Shown piece by piece: positions 12,099-24,247 of a stretch of 64,000 nt of DNA; the first letter of the stretch is position 1; each line of letters begins with the position of its first letter. Made by a program: the position numbers and the translations under genes. Origin of the DNA: Aricia agestis (lineage: Eukaryota; Arthropoda; Insecta; Lepidoptera; Lycaenidae); the NCBI RefSeq assembly GCF_905147365.1, contig NC_056410.1:8717501-8781500 (forward strand), read 5' to 3'. The notes below the pieces were generated by a model that saw only the letters and a list, made by a program, of their open reading frames with translations, ran no database searches and was not told where the DNA came from.

Positions 12099-12418
12099 AA
12101 ATACCGCTCATTACGAATCTTATAAAATACACCTTTTCCTTGAAGTTTCACAAAAAATCATAAAAAATGTCTCTGCTCTACATCTAAAATGTCCAAAGCC
12201 TGTGGTCTGAATGCAAATTATTTTATTTGTATGTATAACCAGCTCTTAAAGTGAAAATATTATCATTTTGTATAATTATTTATTAAGCTACAGACTCACG
12301 AATATTTTTTTTGGTACCAAAAAGTTCTACTAAATAAATTGTTTTGCGTTTCGTAAAGAGCAAATCAAAATAGACTGTTTAGTGTTTATAGTATGTATAA
12401 GAAATACATCCATACTTC

Positions 12419-12628
12419 CATACTAATATTATAAATGCGAAAGTGTGTCTGTCCATCTATCTGTATGTCTGTCTGTCTATCTGTCACCTCTTCACGCTTA
12501 AACCCCTGAACTGATTTTGCTGGGCATGGAGATACTTTGAGTCCCGAGAAAGGACGTAGGATACTTTTTATCCCGGAAAAATGTACGGTTTCCGCGCGAC
12601 AAACGAGTTGCGAGCATCATCTAGTATT
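12419..12628 (+). mobile_element. Family D retroposon tail
   Basis: Begins ACTAATATTATAAATGCGAA, then GTCTGTC repeats, a CTTCACGCTTAAACC block, TTTGAGTCCCGAGAAAGGAC, and ends GAGTTGCGAGCATCATCTAG. The same string of landmarks is found at 14838, 23508, 49782, 54246 and 63743 in either orientation. Abundant lepidopteran repeats look like this. I think they are RTE-like or Helitron-like ends, but cannot decide. Confidence 0.7.
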
Positions 12629-12629
12629 A

Positions 12630-12800
12630 TCTTAATATATATATTTCTTGTGTGCGTGTGTATGTGACTGAACTCCTCCTAAACGACTGGACCAATTTTG
12701 ATGAAATTTTTTGTGTGTGTTCGTGGAGATTCGAGAATGGTTTAGATTTACAGTTTGGTCTACTGGAAAATGTTTTTTCAATTAATTTCTTATTTATAAG
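12630..12800 (+). mobile_element. Family F repeat fragment
   Basis: Contains a block with AACGACTGGACCAATTTTGA and TTCGTGGAGATTCGAGAATG, abutting family D. Its layout resembles the ACTGGACC / GATTTTGATGAAA tails common in insect retroposons. A related piece is at 33357-33505. The next 600 bases hold a further tail fragment (AACCGACTTTCAAAATGGGG, near 12981) and no gene. Confidence 0.5.
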
Positions 12801-13377
12801 GAGTTGTTGATTTTGGAATGTTTTACATTAGATCCGGCGGACGGCGCTATCATCGCATTCAATATTATTCTATTTCAATTTTAGTTTGTCCTGACAGATG
12901 GTGCTACGATTAATTTGAAAAAAATTTTGTTATTCATGTGCTGATTAAAATATTAAATAAATAACACATAGGCTACAATTTTAACCGACTTTCAAAATGG
13001 GGGAGGTGTTATGTTCGTTTTCTTATATTCAACGATTACTCCGCCGTTTGTTAACCGATTTTCAAAATTTTTCTTTTGGTATATAGGGTATCATCCCAAT
13101 TTGGTATTATATTCAGAAAAGTGGTGATCTGATGAAGGATCCATAAGTAATCGAGGGAACTCCTCAAAACTTATAGGGAAACATATGGTGACTTCGGTTT
13201 CGTGAGAAGTATTCTAAGCATATGCTACCAACAAGTAAGATTTTGCACCGAGATATACCTGGTATACCTTGGTTCGGAAGGTGCTGAGAGAATTCCTGAT
13301 TCTTTATAGATACAAGTTTGGGAGTTTCGGCGTTGTTTTAAGAACAGAAAGCATATGCTACTATGCAAATTACATTC

Positions 13378-13378
<1 letters not shown>

Positions 13379-13426
<48 letters not shown>
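13379..13426. repeat. (ATC)n microsatellite
   Basis: An uninterrupted run of about 16 ATC units. In one frame it reads as a His tract, but the surrounding frame has no support as a gene. Confidence 0.95.
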
Positions 13427-13499
13427 CTACCATATTATACTATTTCATAGTCTTTTAGATCGAGACTCGAGTTTGTCAAGCGATAATTAAAAAAAATCT

Positions 13500-13791
13500 A
13501 TATCTACCTAATATCATAAACCTGAAGAGTATGTTTGCTTGAACGCGTCAATCTCAGAAACTACAGGTCCGATTTAAAAACTTATCTCAGTGTTAGATAG
13601 ATCATTTATCGAGTAAGACTCATCATTTATCGAGAAGGTTATATTATATTATTACTCTAAGACTAATACGACAGACGAAACTCAGGAAAATGTGGGAAAA
13701 ACGGGGGAAATATTTTTTATGGGAAAATGTACCTACGGATTCTGTAAAATTTCTAAATTACGCGGGCGAAGCCGCGCGGGACATCTAGTAA
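13500..13791. mobile_element. Family E repeat
   Basis: Landmarks are ATCTCAGAAACTACAGGTCC, TTTATCGAG, an AAAACGGGGGAAATATTTTT block and the terminal ACGCGGGCGAAGCCGCGCGG followed by ATCTAGTA. A related, longer copy is at 15030-15552 and a partial one at 17686-17900. The GC-rich hairpin end is typical of an element terminus, possibly Helitron-like, but this is unproven. Confidence 0.6.
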
Positions 13792-13799
13792 TATATAAA

Positions 13800-13955
13800 T
13801 TATAAGCAGATGACGGACCTACCATCTGGGCCTTTTAATCAACTTCTCTGATAGTTACCATCTCATCGGCCGCAGCGAGTCCCACATTCCCCGGTTGCCC
13901 TCCCCAGCACTGCCGGGGATGCATAATAGCATTTCCCGACCAAAAAAAAAAGTAA
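13800..13955 (+). mobile_element. LINE-like 3' tail with poly(A)
   Basis: Starts with a family G end (AATCAACTTCTCTGATAGTT), then CCCACATTCCCCGGTTGCCC, GGGGATGCATAATAGCATTT and an A run. Tails with GGGATGCRTAAWRGCATTTCC followed by A are also seen at 15565-15760 and 60840-61030, so this is probably the 3' end of a non-LTR retrotransposon. Confidence 0.6.
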
Positions 13956-14084
13956 TATCACACATTTTTTGTACAAACCCAGACGAAAGATCACGACGAA
14001 TTGACCCCAACTAAATAAGTAATAACGTAGGTCCGCCATCTAGCTATGAATTAATTTCTCTGATGGTACTGTATAGTGTATTTT

Positions 14085-14393
14085 TCGAGCAAACGGGTCA
14101 CCTGATGGAAAGCAACTTCCGTCGCCCATGGACACTCGCAGCATCAGAAGAGCTGTAGGTGCGTTGCCGGCCTTTTAAGAGGGAATAGGGTACTAGGGGA
14201 GTTTAGGGAAGGGAAGGGAATAGGGGAGGGTCGGGAAGGGAATAGGGTAGGGGATTGGGCCTCCGGTAAACTCACTCACTCGGCGAAACACAGCGCGAGC
14301 GCTGTTTCACGCCGGTTTTCTGTGAGAACGTGGTATTTCTCCGGTCGAGCCGGCCCATTCGTGCCGAAGCATGGCTCTCCCACGTATAAAATA
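14085..14393 (-). mobile_element. Family R retroposon
   Basis: Minus-strand copy running from CGTGGGAGAGCCATGCTTCG through AGCGCTCGCGCTGTGTTTCG and CCCAATCCCCTACCCTATTC to GTTTGCTCG. The poly(A) end is missing. The left part joins a family G end (ATTAATTTCTCTGATGGTAC). Confidence 0.7.
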
Positions 14394-14837
14394 TACCTAT
14401 ATCGAGCAATAACTTGTACTTAATTATCCCATTTTATGTTCCTATTCACATAATATAAAAGCGCAGAATTATTTCAATTCACTCACAAACAGTTATAATT
14501 TCCCGGCCAGTAAATTGACAACAATAGAATTAATTGGAACAAAACCGTGTCGGATGGTTTCGTTACAGATTTTCCGTTCACCGCGCTAACGCACTGTAAT
14601 GACACTAATGGTACTATTCAATGAGGCTGTCATTGTTTATTTTAAATGTAAGCAATAAATTCATTGTACACTATTTTACGCTATCAATAACAATCGCAAA
14701 AAAATATTTCCCCAGGAGAACTACTGGCTATTTAATTTTGGAAGTCGTTTAAATATGTAGAGACTCTGCTTTTATCTAAGACAACTGATTTCTTGGTGCT
14801 CCGTGACCATTAGATAATTAAGTAATTATTTTTGACT

Positions 14838-15014
14838 AGATGACTCCCGTAACTCCGTTCCGTCAAAATTTGTATATCGCGCAAGAACCGTACATTTTTT
14901 CGGGTCTCCTCAGGATTCAAAGTATCTTCATACATAATTTCAGCAAAATCGGTTCAGCGCAGCAGCGATTTAAGCATGAAGAGGTAACAGACGGACAGAC
15001 ACACTATCGCATTT
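14838..15014 (-). mobile_element. Family D retroposon tail (minus)
   Basis: Carries TAGATGACTCCCGTAACTCC, ATCGCGCAAGAACCGTACAT, CAGCAAAATCGGTTCAGCG and GAAGAGGTAACAGACGGACA in the order expected for the reverse of 12419-12628. The 445 bases before it (14394-14837) show no gene or repeat that I recognise. Confidence 0.65.
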
Positions 15015-15029
15015 CTATACTATATTTTT

Positions 15030-15552
15030 AATATTATAAAGCGGAAGAGTTTGTTAGTTTGTTTGAACGCGCTAATCTCAGGAACTACTGGTCCGATTTG
15101 AAAAATTCTTTCAATGTTAGATAGTCCATTTATCGAGGAAGGCTACAGGCTATATTTTAATATGCTAAGACTAATAGGAGCGACGAAATAGAGGAAAATG
15201 TGGAAAAAATGGGGGAAATTATTTGAAAGGGCTTATTTGAACGCGCTAGTCTGAGGAACTACTGGTTAGATTTGAAAAATTCTTTCAGTGTTAGATAGCC
15301 CAGTTATCGAGAAAGGCTACAGGCTATATTTTATCACGCTAAGATTAATAGAAGCAAAGAAATAGAGGAAAATGTGGAAAAAACGGGGGAAATTATTTGT
15401 AAGGGCTTATCTCACGAACTACTGGAGCATTGTTTCTGTTATTTGGGTGAGATAAGAAGTAGACCACATGAAGGATTATAGGCTTTTTGTACACTAATTT
15501 GTCTGTGAAATATCTAATTTACGCGGGCGAAGCCGCGCGGAACGTCTAGTAT
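15030..15552. mobile_element. Family E repeat with internal ~175-bp tandem duplication
   Basis: A unit beginning TTGAACGCGCTAATCTCAGG (near 15063) is repeated with few changes from near 15237 (TTGAACGCGCTAGTCTGAGG), each ending in a GGGGGAAATTATTTG block. The copy ends ACGCGGGCGAAGCCGCGCGG like the one at 13500. The duplication is absent from 13500-13791. Confidence 0.65.
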
Positions 15553-15564
15553 AATAATAAATTA

Positions 15565-15770
15565 GTCTGGACATCTTGATGGTCCCGTAAGGCTTTCTTA
15601 AGGTCGGTACTGATAGAGTACCCCCGAGTTTTTGTTGATAGATTAGCTGTAGATCTACACTTACTACCATCATTCAGGACTCCGTGAGTCCTAGGTACAT
15701 ATCCGCAGTGGGAGTTCCCAATCCCTTGTGGAATGCGTAACGGCATTTTTCGGTACTAAAAACTCAAAAA
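15565..15770 (+). mobile_element. LINE-like 3' tail
   Basis: Contains TGGTCCCGTAAGGCTTTCTT, GACTCCGTGAGTCCTAGGTA and GGAATGCGTAACGGCATTTT before an A-containing end. The order resembles other insect non-LTR 3' ends in this window. The minus-strand frame at 15546-15746 is the antisense of this and is not a gene. Confidence 0.5.
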
Positions 15771-16262
15771 TCGGAATGGTGAAAGTGGAAAGATTGTCAT
15801 AAAATTAGTAAAATATTATGATACCAATTAGTCTACCCTAAATGTTCTTACCGCGTAATTGACATTCAAAATTTAAAAGTTATTTAAAGGAAGAATTTTA
15901 TATCATTCATTCAATGTTACATAACATAGAGTTCAAAACACATTCGTGAATACAGTGAGCACAATGTTATGAAACGTTGGTCGCACCAAGGTCAGCAGAA
16001 CCGCCCACTACCAACAATAATAAATATTTTGAATCACTTCCTAACTCTTGTATCTGGAGATAAAGAGTAAAAATAAGCGTTATTTACGCATTATCAACAT
16101 TTACCTCGGTATTATCAACATCTACCTCGAGGTAGAAAAACCTACACAATTAAATATTTTATGTTGTAAACGTGAACGCATGAAGTAAGTAACAATTTGA
16201 AAATGCCTGAGGTTTTAGGACAGGAAAAATGATAAAAAAAATTGTATTTATTTATACTTAGC
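15771..16262. other. Unassigned sequence
   Basis: No gene. A CATTATCAACATTTACCTCG / TATTATCAACATCTACCTCG direct repeat of about 27 bases lies near 16090-16130. Confidence 0.4.
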
Positions 16263-16385
16263 CATATAGCTCCGCCATCTGCCTAGGAATCAACTTCTCT
16301 GATAGTACTGTATACAAAATTTCATTAAAATCGGTTGAGCCGTTGGAGGAGTTCGAGCACACACACTGTGACACAAGTATTGTAT
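16263..16385 (+). mobile_element. Family G end joined to a retroposon tail
   Basis: CATATAGCTCCGCCATCTGC and GAATCAACTTCTCTGATAGT are followed by TTTCATTAAAATCGGTTGAG and CACACACACTGTGACACAAG. The AAAATCGGTTGAGCCGTT block is a frequent piece of insect retroposon tails. Confidence 0.5.
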
Positions 16386-16395
16386 ATACATATTA

Positions 16396-17095
16396 GATTT
16401 TAAAACCGGTCAAGCACGTGTCGTGCCACGCAGGGTTCCGTAGTACCGCTAGTTTTTGATAATTTCGTATGGTCAATGAATGCACATTTATAACGAGTTT
16501 TACACTACTTAGTACCTACTAACGACATCATATCAGTTACGTTCAAACGAATTTGAACGAAAAGTTCTATTGTACTTCTACGAATACATTTTTTTTAGTT
16601 GATTGACTATTACCATCTATTACTCAATAATTTATGAAGTCTTCTTAGCCGTGATAGTTTTCCTTTAAAATTCAGCATAATATTTCTTTCTCCCGTGAAT
16701 TTTTTCATATTTTTAGAAGCAACCGTTTAGCCGGTAGAAGGAAACTGGACTCTTAACGATTTTTTCTACTTTAAAACTTAATATTTCACAAATGGATACC
16801 TTAATCGGAAAATTATCTTTGAATACTCATAATATTTAAAAAAAAAAACCTATCCAACGACACCCCACATGGTGGGGTGGACGCGAAAAAAAAATCACCC
16901 CCGCATTGATGTGTAGTGTAGGGGAGGTACCATATTTTTTTTAAAGATTTTATATAAGTACCATTTTGTCGGCATCATTAAGATGTGCATTCATGCCGAA
17001 TTACGGCTTTGTAGGCCTTATAGTCTCTGAGCCAAATCGCGGACAGACCGAAACTATGAGAGTTACTTGTTGACTACGGAACCCTAAAAATTTCG
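16396..17095 (+). mobile_element. Family A repeat
   Basis: Starts AAACCGGTCAAGCACGTGTC, passes GGTTCCGTAGTACCGCTAGT, CCCACATGGTGGGGTGGACG and TTGTAGGCCTTATAGTCTCT, and ends GACTACGGAACCCTAAAAA. It is about 700 bp. It continues directly into a tail-like piece with ACCTCCTCCTTTTTGGAAGT (17177-17196). Confidence 0.65.
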
Positions 17096-17210
17096 AAAAT
17101 CGGTTCACAAACGGCGGAGTAATTGTTGAACATACAAAAATAAAAATAAAAAAATCTCCACAGCCGAACATATAACCTCCTCCTTTTTGGAAGTCGGTTA
17201 AAAATGGTAT

Positions 17211-19302
17211 GTATAAAATCACTTGTGTGCCAAAATATGTGCTCGTAATAATTATTTCTTTCTCTACAATCTACATTTTACATGTTACAATGTCTATTGT
17301 GTAACGATGATATGCGAAAACATCTCAAAGTTTTATAACTTAATACGTTTTAATAAGAATCATAATATTATATAGGGTATATAATAAGTATACCTAATAA
17401 GGTATACATAATATGTAGGTGTTTAATTGCAAATTGCAACAGTTTTAGTCATATTTTAGTTGTTCGCTGTTCTTTATTTCCTGTACAGCTGTACCTATAT
17501 CAATATGCAAATCGTTTCCAAATCGGCGAAATATGACATTAAAACAGCACAGCTATAACCGAATTTAAAGATACTAAAAGCATGTTGTATGAAATATTTT
17601 TAAAGGATTACCATTATATAATAATACGGTCGATTTTGAATGAGTAATTTTAATACCTCTTAGCAGCCACGCTTGGTACTACTAATCTATACTAATATTA
17701 TAAAGAGGTAAACTTTGTTTGTTTGTTTGTTTGTTAAATGTAATGAATAGGCTCAAAAACTACTGGACCGATTTTAAAAATTCTTTCACCATTCGAACGC
17801 AACATTATTTACGAGTAACATAGGCCACTTTTTATTTTGGAGAATATAGGGTTCCGTAAGATATTTCAGTTTTTCGGAAACAACCAGAAAATTTAATTAT
17901 TTTGCGTACGCTGCCTAAATTATAAAAGATAGAACTATACAATGTTCTAAGTAAATATAGATCTTCTAAATATCTACAAAAATGTCCGCGACACACTATA
18001 CCTATCTATGTCAAGTGAGGCACAATAACCATTTTTTTATTGAAAAATGTTGATTTTTTTTACTAAATTGAAACGCATTTATTTTACTCATGCTAATAAT
18101 CCTTATCAAAATAAATAATTTCATCACAAAGTTCAGTTTATGTAGATTATATTTGCTCTTTGATGAAAAATTGGACGTTTGGTTTAGAAGCTAAGCGCGT
18201 CCCCGCGCCGACTAACTTGTATAAAATATTCTGTGGCCACTCCTAAATTATTTTCTAAAGTGTGCTTTTGTTTATGTTGAATATTATAATTATCTACCTA
18301 CTTTTTTTATTGTTCAACATATTTTAACCAAATTTTGGTTAAATCTTTAAGGCGCCTTTTCTTGACTTTAGGTAATTCATAGAATAGAATATTACCGAAT
18401 ACAATGCTAAACCGAACATGTAATAATAACCAAATGCCTCCACAGTGTCAACTAAGTTACTTCACTTATCTGTGTCGCTTTCTCCTCAAATAGTAAGATG
18501 AAGCATGAATGTTGTCATAAATCTTATTTCTCGCCGTATCTGTAGCCCGTGTAGGTGTGGTTAGCTCAGTCGCCTGTCGAGGCAATTAGCACTTTCGTCA
18601 GCTGTCATCGAGCTGCCGTACTACTGACGAATTCTACATAGAATATAGCTTTGGAATAGTGTATGGTATGGTAAAGTGATAGATGCGAATTTGCAGTACA
18701 GAACGACAGATTTGGTGTTATGAGTCTACTTACCGGCAACATATTGATGTAGGTAAATATATATTGGTAATCTATTGTATTGTAATAGTTATTTTTGCTT
18801 CTATTTACAAGATAAAATGTGGTACTTTGGAACTCTACATTCATAATTTGATGGTCCTTATTAAAAATGTTAGTGTACAAAATTAACTTTTAACTAATAT
18901 GAATGGAATCACAAAGAAAACACCTATCGAAAGTAGTTCCACTATTAATTCATTCTCTTTTTTAATATCTTAGTACATACTTGGTAATATACTTAAGTAC
19001 TAATTATTAAAGATAAAGCATATTCGACATCTTAAAGTTTTTGAGTTTTATCGCCAAAGAGTTTGGAGGCTGGAGTGCTCTACTCAAAAGGTGTTTTACA
19101 AATACAAATATCTTTATTGCAGACTACTATGGTCCATTGGTTAGTATTACATACTTACATAATTTTTTTTATGGTTAGTTAAAAAAAATCATATATTAAA
19201 ATAAATATTTATCACTAAACTAAGTTTTGTAGAGCCGATATTGTTTGTAAGTTCCATCGAATATAATAGCTCTAGACGTAATATTGACCTCAAGACTCAA
19301 GC
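17211..19302. other. Unassigned AT-rich sequence with a family E fragment
   Basis: 17686-17900 begins ACTAATATTATAAAGAGGTA with (TTTG)n and CTACTGGACCGATTTTAAAA, a family E-like end. The rest, including the frames at 18605-18886, shows no domain. A T-rich retroposon-like end (ATCTTTATTGCAGACTACTA) lies near 19109. Confidence 0.4.
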
Positions 19303-19306
19303 TTAA

Positions 19307-19779
19307 GAGGATTCCACACCGCCCTTTTTTCCATACAAACGCTGTCCCCTGTTTCCTCCCTGGATAATGCTAGTAGAGTTATAATTTTTTTCCTGAATAT
19401 CTACGGCCACTAATACAATGTCCCTATGTTTTCTTTTTTTTATAATTTAATTATTAAATAAGATATGAACGTTCAAAAACCCAAAAAAATGGCCAGATTT
19501 TCCGCTGTGTTCAAACGTCCAGAAAACAGATTTGGCTAGATTATACAAAAAAAAGCAAAACATAGGAACACAGCTCAAGCCTTTTTTTAATCTTTAATGA
19601 AAAAAGTACTTAAATCGGTTAAGTTTTGGAGAAGGAATCAGGGGACAACGAATCGTTGATTTTCTGGATTTTCTGCAGTTGTCTCTATCGCGTTCTGCGG
19701 TATAGGCTTGAGGTAAGGGAGACAGCTATAGATATTACACGTACTTTTTTTTCATTTCTCTAGCCCCTGGTGTATCCTC
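19307..19779. mobile_element. 473-bp TTAA-flanked non-autonomous DNA element, copy 2
   Basis: Flanked by TTAA at 19303-19306 and 19780-19783, and the same length as 935-1407. The two sequences differ by only a few substitutions and small indels by eye. Ends are GAGGATTCCACACC and the inverse of GAGGATACACCAG. No transposase frame. Confidence 0.8.
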
Positions 19780-19783
19780 TTAA

Positions 19784-22359
19784 TTACCTGGGTATGTCGT
19801 AATACCATGGGTCTTAGTTCACGACCGCTTTGTTACGAGTTACGACACAATGACCAGATATTATGAGGCCACGGTCAAAACATTATTTGCTTTTTTATTG
19901 CTTTAATGGGTTCTATGAAAAGTCGTTTGAAGTCTATGTTTTAAGTTTTATACAGTGAACGTGAAAAGTAGGCCCCGGTTTTTAAAGTTTATAAAACTTT
20001 TTCATTAATGCACAGTGTCCATCCAATATCAAAATTATAGTCATTACATTTATTTTATATAAACGTACGTACGCTAAATAAAAATTTGTACAGGCAGAAC
20101 TCTTTAGCTTTTTACTGACTTAAAGGAAACAAAAATTGTAGAGTACATTAAAATACATAATACAAATACCTGAGCCTTTTTGAGGTCTTAGTTTCTACTG
20201 TGATTTATTTACTGAAATAGTTAAATACACAGTACTAAAGTTACCAGTGCATTTAATTCTAATAAACTAAACTAGGTTAGTAGGCAGTAGGCAGTAAAGC
20301 TACTAAACTGATGAATTTATGGAAAGTCACACTAATACCCATTTCCTAGCATTTCTCGCTCTACAAATAGGTACATTATGCTGAACCGGTCGACGACCCC
20401 GGCGGCTTCTAAAAATATAAGGCTAGATTTAACTTTAGAAAATAACGGCTTTATAGGGGCTGGTGGTTTTTTGACAGAAGTTTGTTTGTTCACTAGCGCT
20501 TCTGATTGGCTTACGTTTAAGTTGACCAATCAGCCCTTAGATACCATAATCAACCACGATATTGAAAAGACACAGTCCGGTCAAAAATACATCTGAAACC
20601 GGCAAGTTCTAGTTTAGGTACATTGCAGTTTCCAAGCAATTTCGAAGGATTTACAAAACTCAATATACCACAATAAGCTGTTGATCACAACATTGTATTG
20701 GAAACGGTTTACAGTGTAGCAAAAGTGGAACGAGTGAATTACATAAATCACCCCAATGTTTACAAAGTTACAGCCTATTTTAGCGCGCATCTAAAATTGA
20801 AACTACCAAAATTATACCATCGCCTGAAATTGCTACGCAGTAAACTATTCCATATCAACATCGTCTTGTACTGAATATAGTTACTACTGAGTACTGAGTA
20901 ATATTGCACTAAGGCGTCCTAAATCTTTTTTTAACATGGGGAAATGCTTTACGCATCCCCCAAATGCATTCATCATTATTTTTAGACATCAATGAGAAAA
21001 GTAACCATTTTTTGTAGCTAATTATCTCTCTGAAGTTTGGAGTGAAATAATGGTGCAAGCTAGATATTGACATTATATCCTGGAGATGTTGAAGTCCTAA
21101 GATGAACGAAGATCATCTTCGAACATGCTTGGTCCGCACACAATAGGTCGGCGGTCCGGATGCGGACCGCGGTCCGCCATTTGGTGACCCCTGCACTAAA
21201 GCGTCCTATCTCCTAGCGCTTCTTCTTATTTTGGAGTATACTCGAACCTATTGAAAAGTCTCGAAAAGGGCAAAATAGACTAATTGGCTAATCGAACAGG
21301 CCCAACTCAAAGCCTAAAAATTGAAGCCTTGAATTTCTTATAATAAATTAGGCATCCACTGTGAAAAAAACTACCCCTAAACAGTTTAATGATTTTCTTT
21401 TGTTTATTTATTCATATTTTATACTAGACACAAATTAGTACCTTAAGATAGCTCTTACTAACTTCTGTGACTCGCACAATAATTTGCTTGCTAGCAATCT
21501 AGTTACAAGTAATGCATCGTACTTTCAGCGATAGCCGTATCTTATCTCGGAGCATTCAACGTGATGTAGTGTCAATAACTGTCCAACAATTAGTGTCGAC
21601 TGTCTCAACAATTAACGAGATGGCTATCTCACCTTCGCAGCAGTAAGGAAGTAGTACAACAACTATAATTTTATCAACAGATCGCGAATAGAACGGATCA
21701 CGGTCGCGAGCCGGTGACTAAGCTACTTCGCGAAGGAATTCGGATATTTTTACGCCTTCATCAATGTTTTGTAATTGTTTTAACTTCTTAAATCTTGTCG
21801 ATTTCGTTTCCTACAAATGACTCGTTCGTTGGACTGTCTTAAGTAATTTTAAATGAATCTACTTGTAAGGAACTTGCATGCGCAACTGTTTCTTGGAATT
21901 TTATTAATGTAAGATTTAAAAATATTTGTGATACTATATGAAGACTGCGAAGACTAAAATAAAAGTTATTACAAACAGTACAAAAATATGATTAACTAAA
22001 CGTTATAAATGGTTTAAAAGCACTACAAATTTAAACAACCTTTCCATTTTCCTATTTAATTAGTGAGTCAATGATAAGAGATAAGCTGAAAACCTAATCA
22101 AAAGGAAAGCAGGTCACGTTACAAAGCATCATTGTTTGAGTATCTTTATTTGTTCATTGTTTCAACAACAAAGGGCTATTTCTTCTCGCGATTCATACCT
22201 ATCTGCTTTATTCATATTGGCTTCTACAGTTTACCTTTATAATTACCTAGTACTGTTGTTATATTATAATTATGTCATTTATTAATTTTCTTAGTCGATT
22301 TCTAGTAATAATAATTAAAGCATCATTTTATAGCTTTTAAGAAAACGATATCTTTAAAT
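19784..22359. other. Unassigned sequence with two repeat fragments
   Basis: No exon supported. 20933-20965 is a minus-strand LINE-like end (GAAATGCTTTACGCATCCCC). 21124-21199 is one end of the hAT-like MITE found complete at 51945 (GGACCGCGGTCCGCCATTTG then GTGACCCCTG). The paired frames at 20332-20596 lie on opposite strands of the same bases and show no known domain. Confidence 0.4.
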
Positions 22360-22528
22360 GCCCATACACGGGACAATTTGTCGTTTCGATCGATCGTCAA
22401 GAAAATCGTCCAATCGATCTTTTGAACGTAAAATCTTTTGCGATATTGCTACACACGTACAATCTGTTGTTCGATTTTAACATCGAGGAGATAAATCGTT
22501 ACGATAATAATTGTCCCGTGAATGGCCA
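22360..22528. mobile_element. MITE with CACGGGACAATT ends
   Basis: CCCATACACGGGACAATTTG on the left is matched by an inverted AATTGTCCCGTGAATGGCC on the right. Several ATCGATCG and ATCGT motifs lie inside. No target duplication could be fixed. The 82-codon frame at 22422-22670 overlaps the element and is not supported. Confidence 0.6.
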
Positions 22529-23507
22529 CCTTAAGATCTCTAGCTATTCAAAATGTTTGTATCTCTCTAGTATCGCTGCGAACCGTTTCGTCTCGTTTCG
22601 CTATGAACTGATCCCCGTGAATGATACTGTCATCAAAGTAGTCGTTTTTCGTTTGTTCTTTAACGAATAATCAAAGTTTATTGTCACTTTACAACGTCTC
22701 TTAATAACAATATGACGCAGAATCCTAAATCCCTTTGGTTTTGGCAAGTTATTTGATATATTCACGGAAAATTAAACCGCTAAAGCGCCGTGAAGTTTCG
22801 ATGCTAAATTAGAATGATATTCAGATAAGACTTGTTCCGCGTGTCTTGGAAGTTTTCGGAGTATATTTTTGAATTCCACCGTCTCGTGAATGCCACATTA
22901 AGGGCAGGTGAAGTCGGTAAATCAGACAGATAGTGCTGTTTTGAAAAATTACTCCAACATGGTAATAACATCAAAGAAACTATGGAAATTATTAAGAAAA
23001 TATAATGATGTAAGTAATATGAATGTATCAGGAAATATGTCACATGTTTTTATATTGTTATTGGCATACCTTCATGTTATTCGTGTGTTTATTGCTTCGG
23101 TTCGCAGGTTTCTAATTCCGTATTTTGGTAACCTTACCACAGAATAGATAATAGTACAAGACCTTACTTACAACGTAGCCTACAACTCTATAATTGTCAG
23201 TTTAAGTATGTTTTATATTGGCTGTCCAGTAAGCTGTACTCTAGTAGAAAATTAAAATAGTCAAAACTAAAGTAACACGCGTAACTATAATTTTAAACTT
23301 AACAAAATACAGTTGGAACTACAAATTTTTGCTCAAGTAACTCATGTTTACAAGAATATTTATTCTCTATCGATCACGAGCTATTAATCTTACCTACCTA
23401 ATTATTGATATCTAGAGTAAATGTTATAAATAAACTTTATCAGATAACAGCAAAGTATTCAAACATTTGACCGTAGCCGTACCTAACATCAATGGCTTTA
23501 TGAATGA
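22529..23507. other. Unassigned AT-rich sequence
   Basis: Nothing recognised. The frames at 22804-23147 overlap on opposite strands and have no visible domain. Confidence 0.35.
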
Positions 23508-23706
23508 CTAGATGATGCCCGCAACTCCGTTGCGCCAAAACTCGTTTATCGCACGGGGACCGTACATTTTTTCGGAACAAAAAGTATCCTATGTCCTTTC
23601 CCGGGACTCGAAATATCTCCATGCTAAATTTCAGCAAAATCGGTTCAGCGGTTTGGGCGTGAAGAGGTAACAGACAGACACACTTTCACATTTATAATAT
23701 TAGTAT
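23508..23706 (-). mobile_element. Family D retroposon tail (minus)
   Basis: TAGATGATGCCCGCAACTCC, TTGCGCCAAAACTCGTTTAT, TCCCGGGACTCGAAATATCT, TTTCAGCAAAATCGGTTCAG and ATTTATAATATTAGTATGGA follow in order. Bases 23707-24247 hold no further repeat, only a TGACGTCA-type motif near 23864. Confidence 0.7.
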
Positions 23707-24247
23707 GGAAGTATGGATTCTTGATTGATGTTGATTTTTTCGATTGTTTTGTACGTATTAAAAAAAATTTTTGAAGGTTGAGTTCGCACCTACACCTGTT
23801 TCTTTACTACCTCTATAAGTATGTGATGAGGACTATGATGATAACTTTTGACGGTCTGACGGATTGACGTCACAAAATGGCGCCTACGTTCACGTTTGCC
23901 GTTAAATAATACAGTTCAAATGATTCCGAGTGTAAATAGAACGTTCTATGACATTATGATAGCAACAGATGTAACATTTGAAACGAAAATACAACATTTT
24001 TAGCGGGAGAGGTCGGTGCGTCAGTCGATTTATACAAAAAGCGCCCTGTCGCCTTCACCTTGGTGCGAATTCTGGTTTATAACATCGCGGTGACATCGTC
24101 CATGACACCCGTCGGCCGACACGAAAACTTACGTAAACTACCTGCTACCACCTAAATCCGAGGAAATTGCGTAAACCGACATCAAAGCGATAGTCTATTC
24201 TAGAAGCGAATCATACGAAAATACCCTCACGATCACGGCCGACTCAC

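Noticed and set aside
13269..13490. His-rich protein gene
   Set aside because: The His run is a translated (ATC)n microsatellite and the rest of the frame has no recognisable domain.
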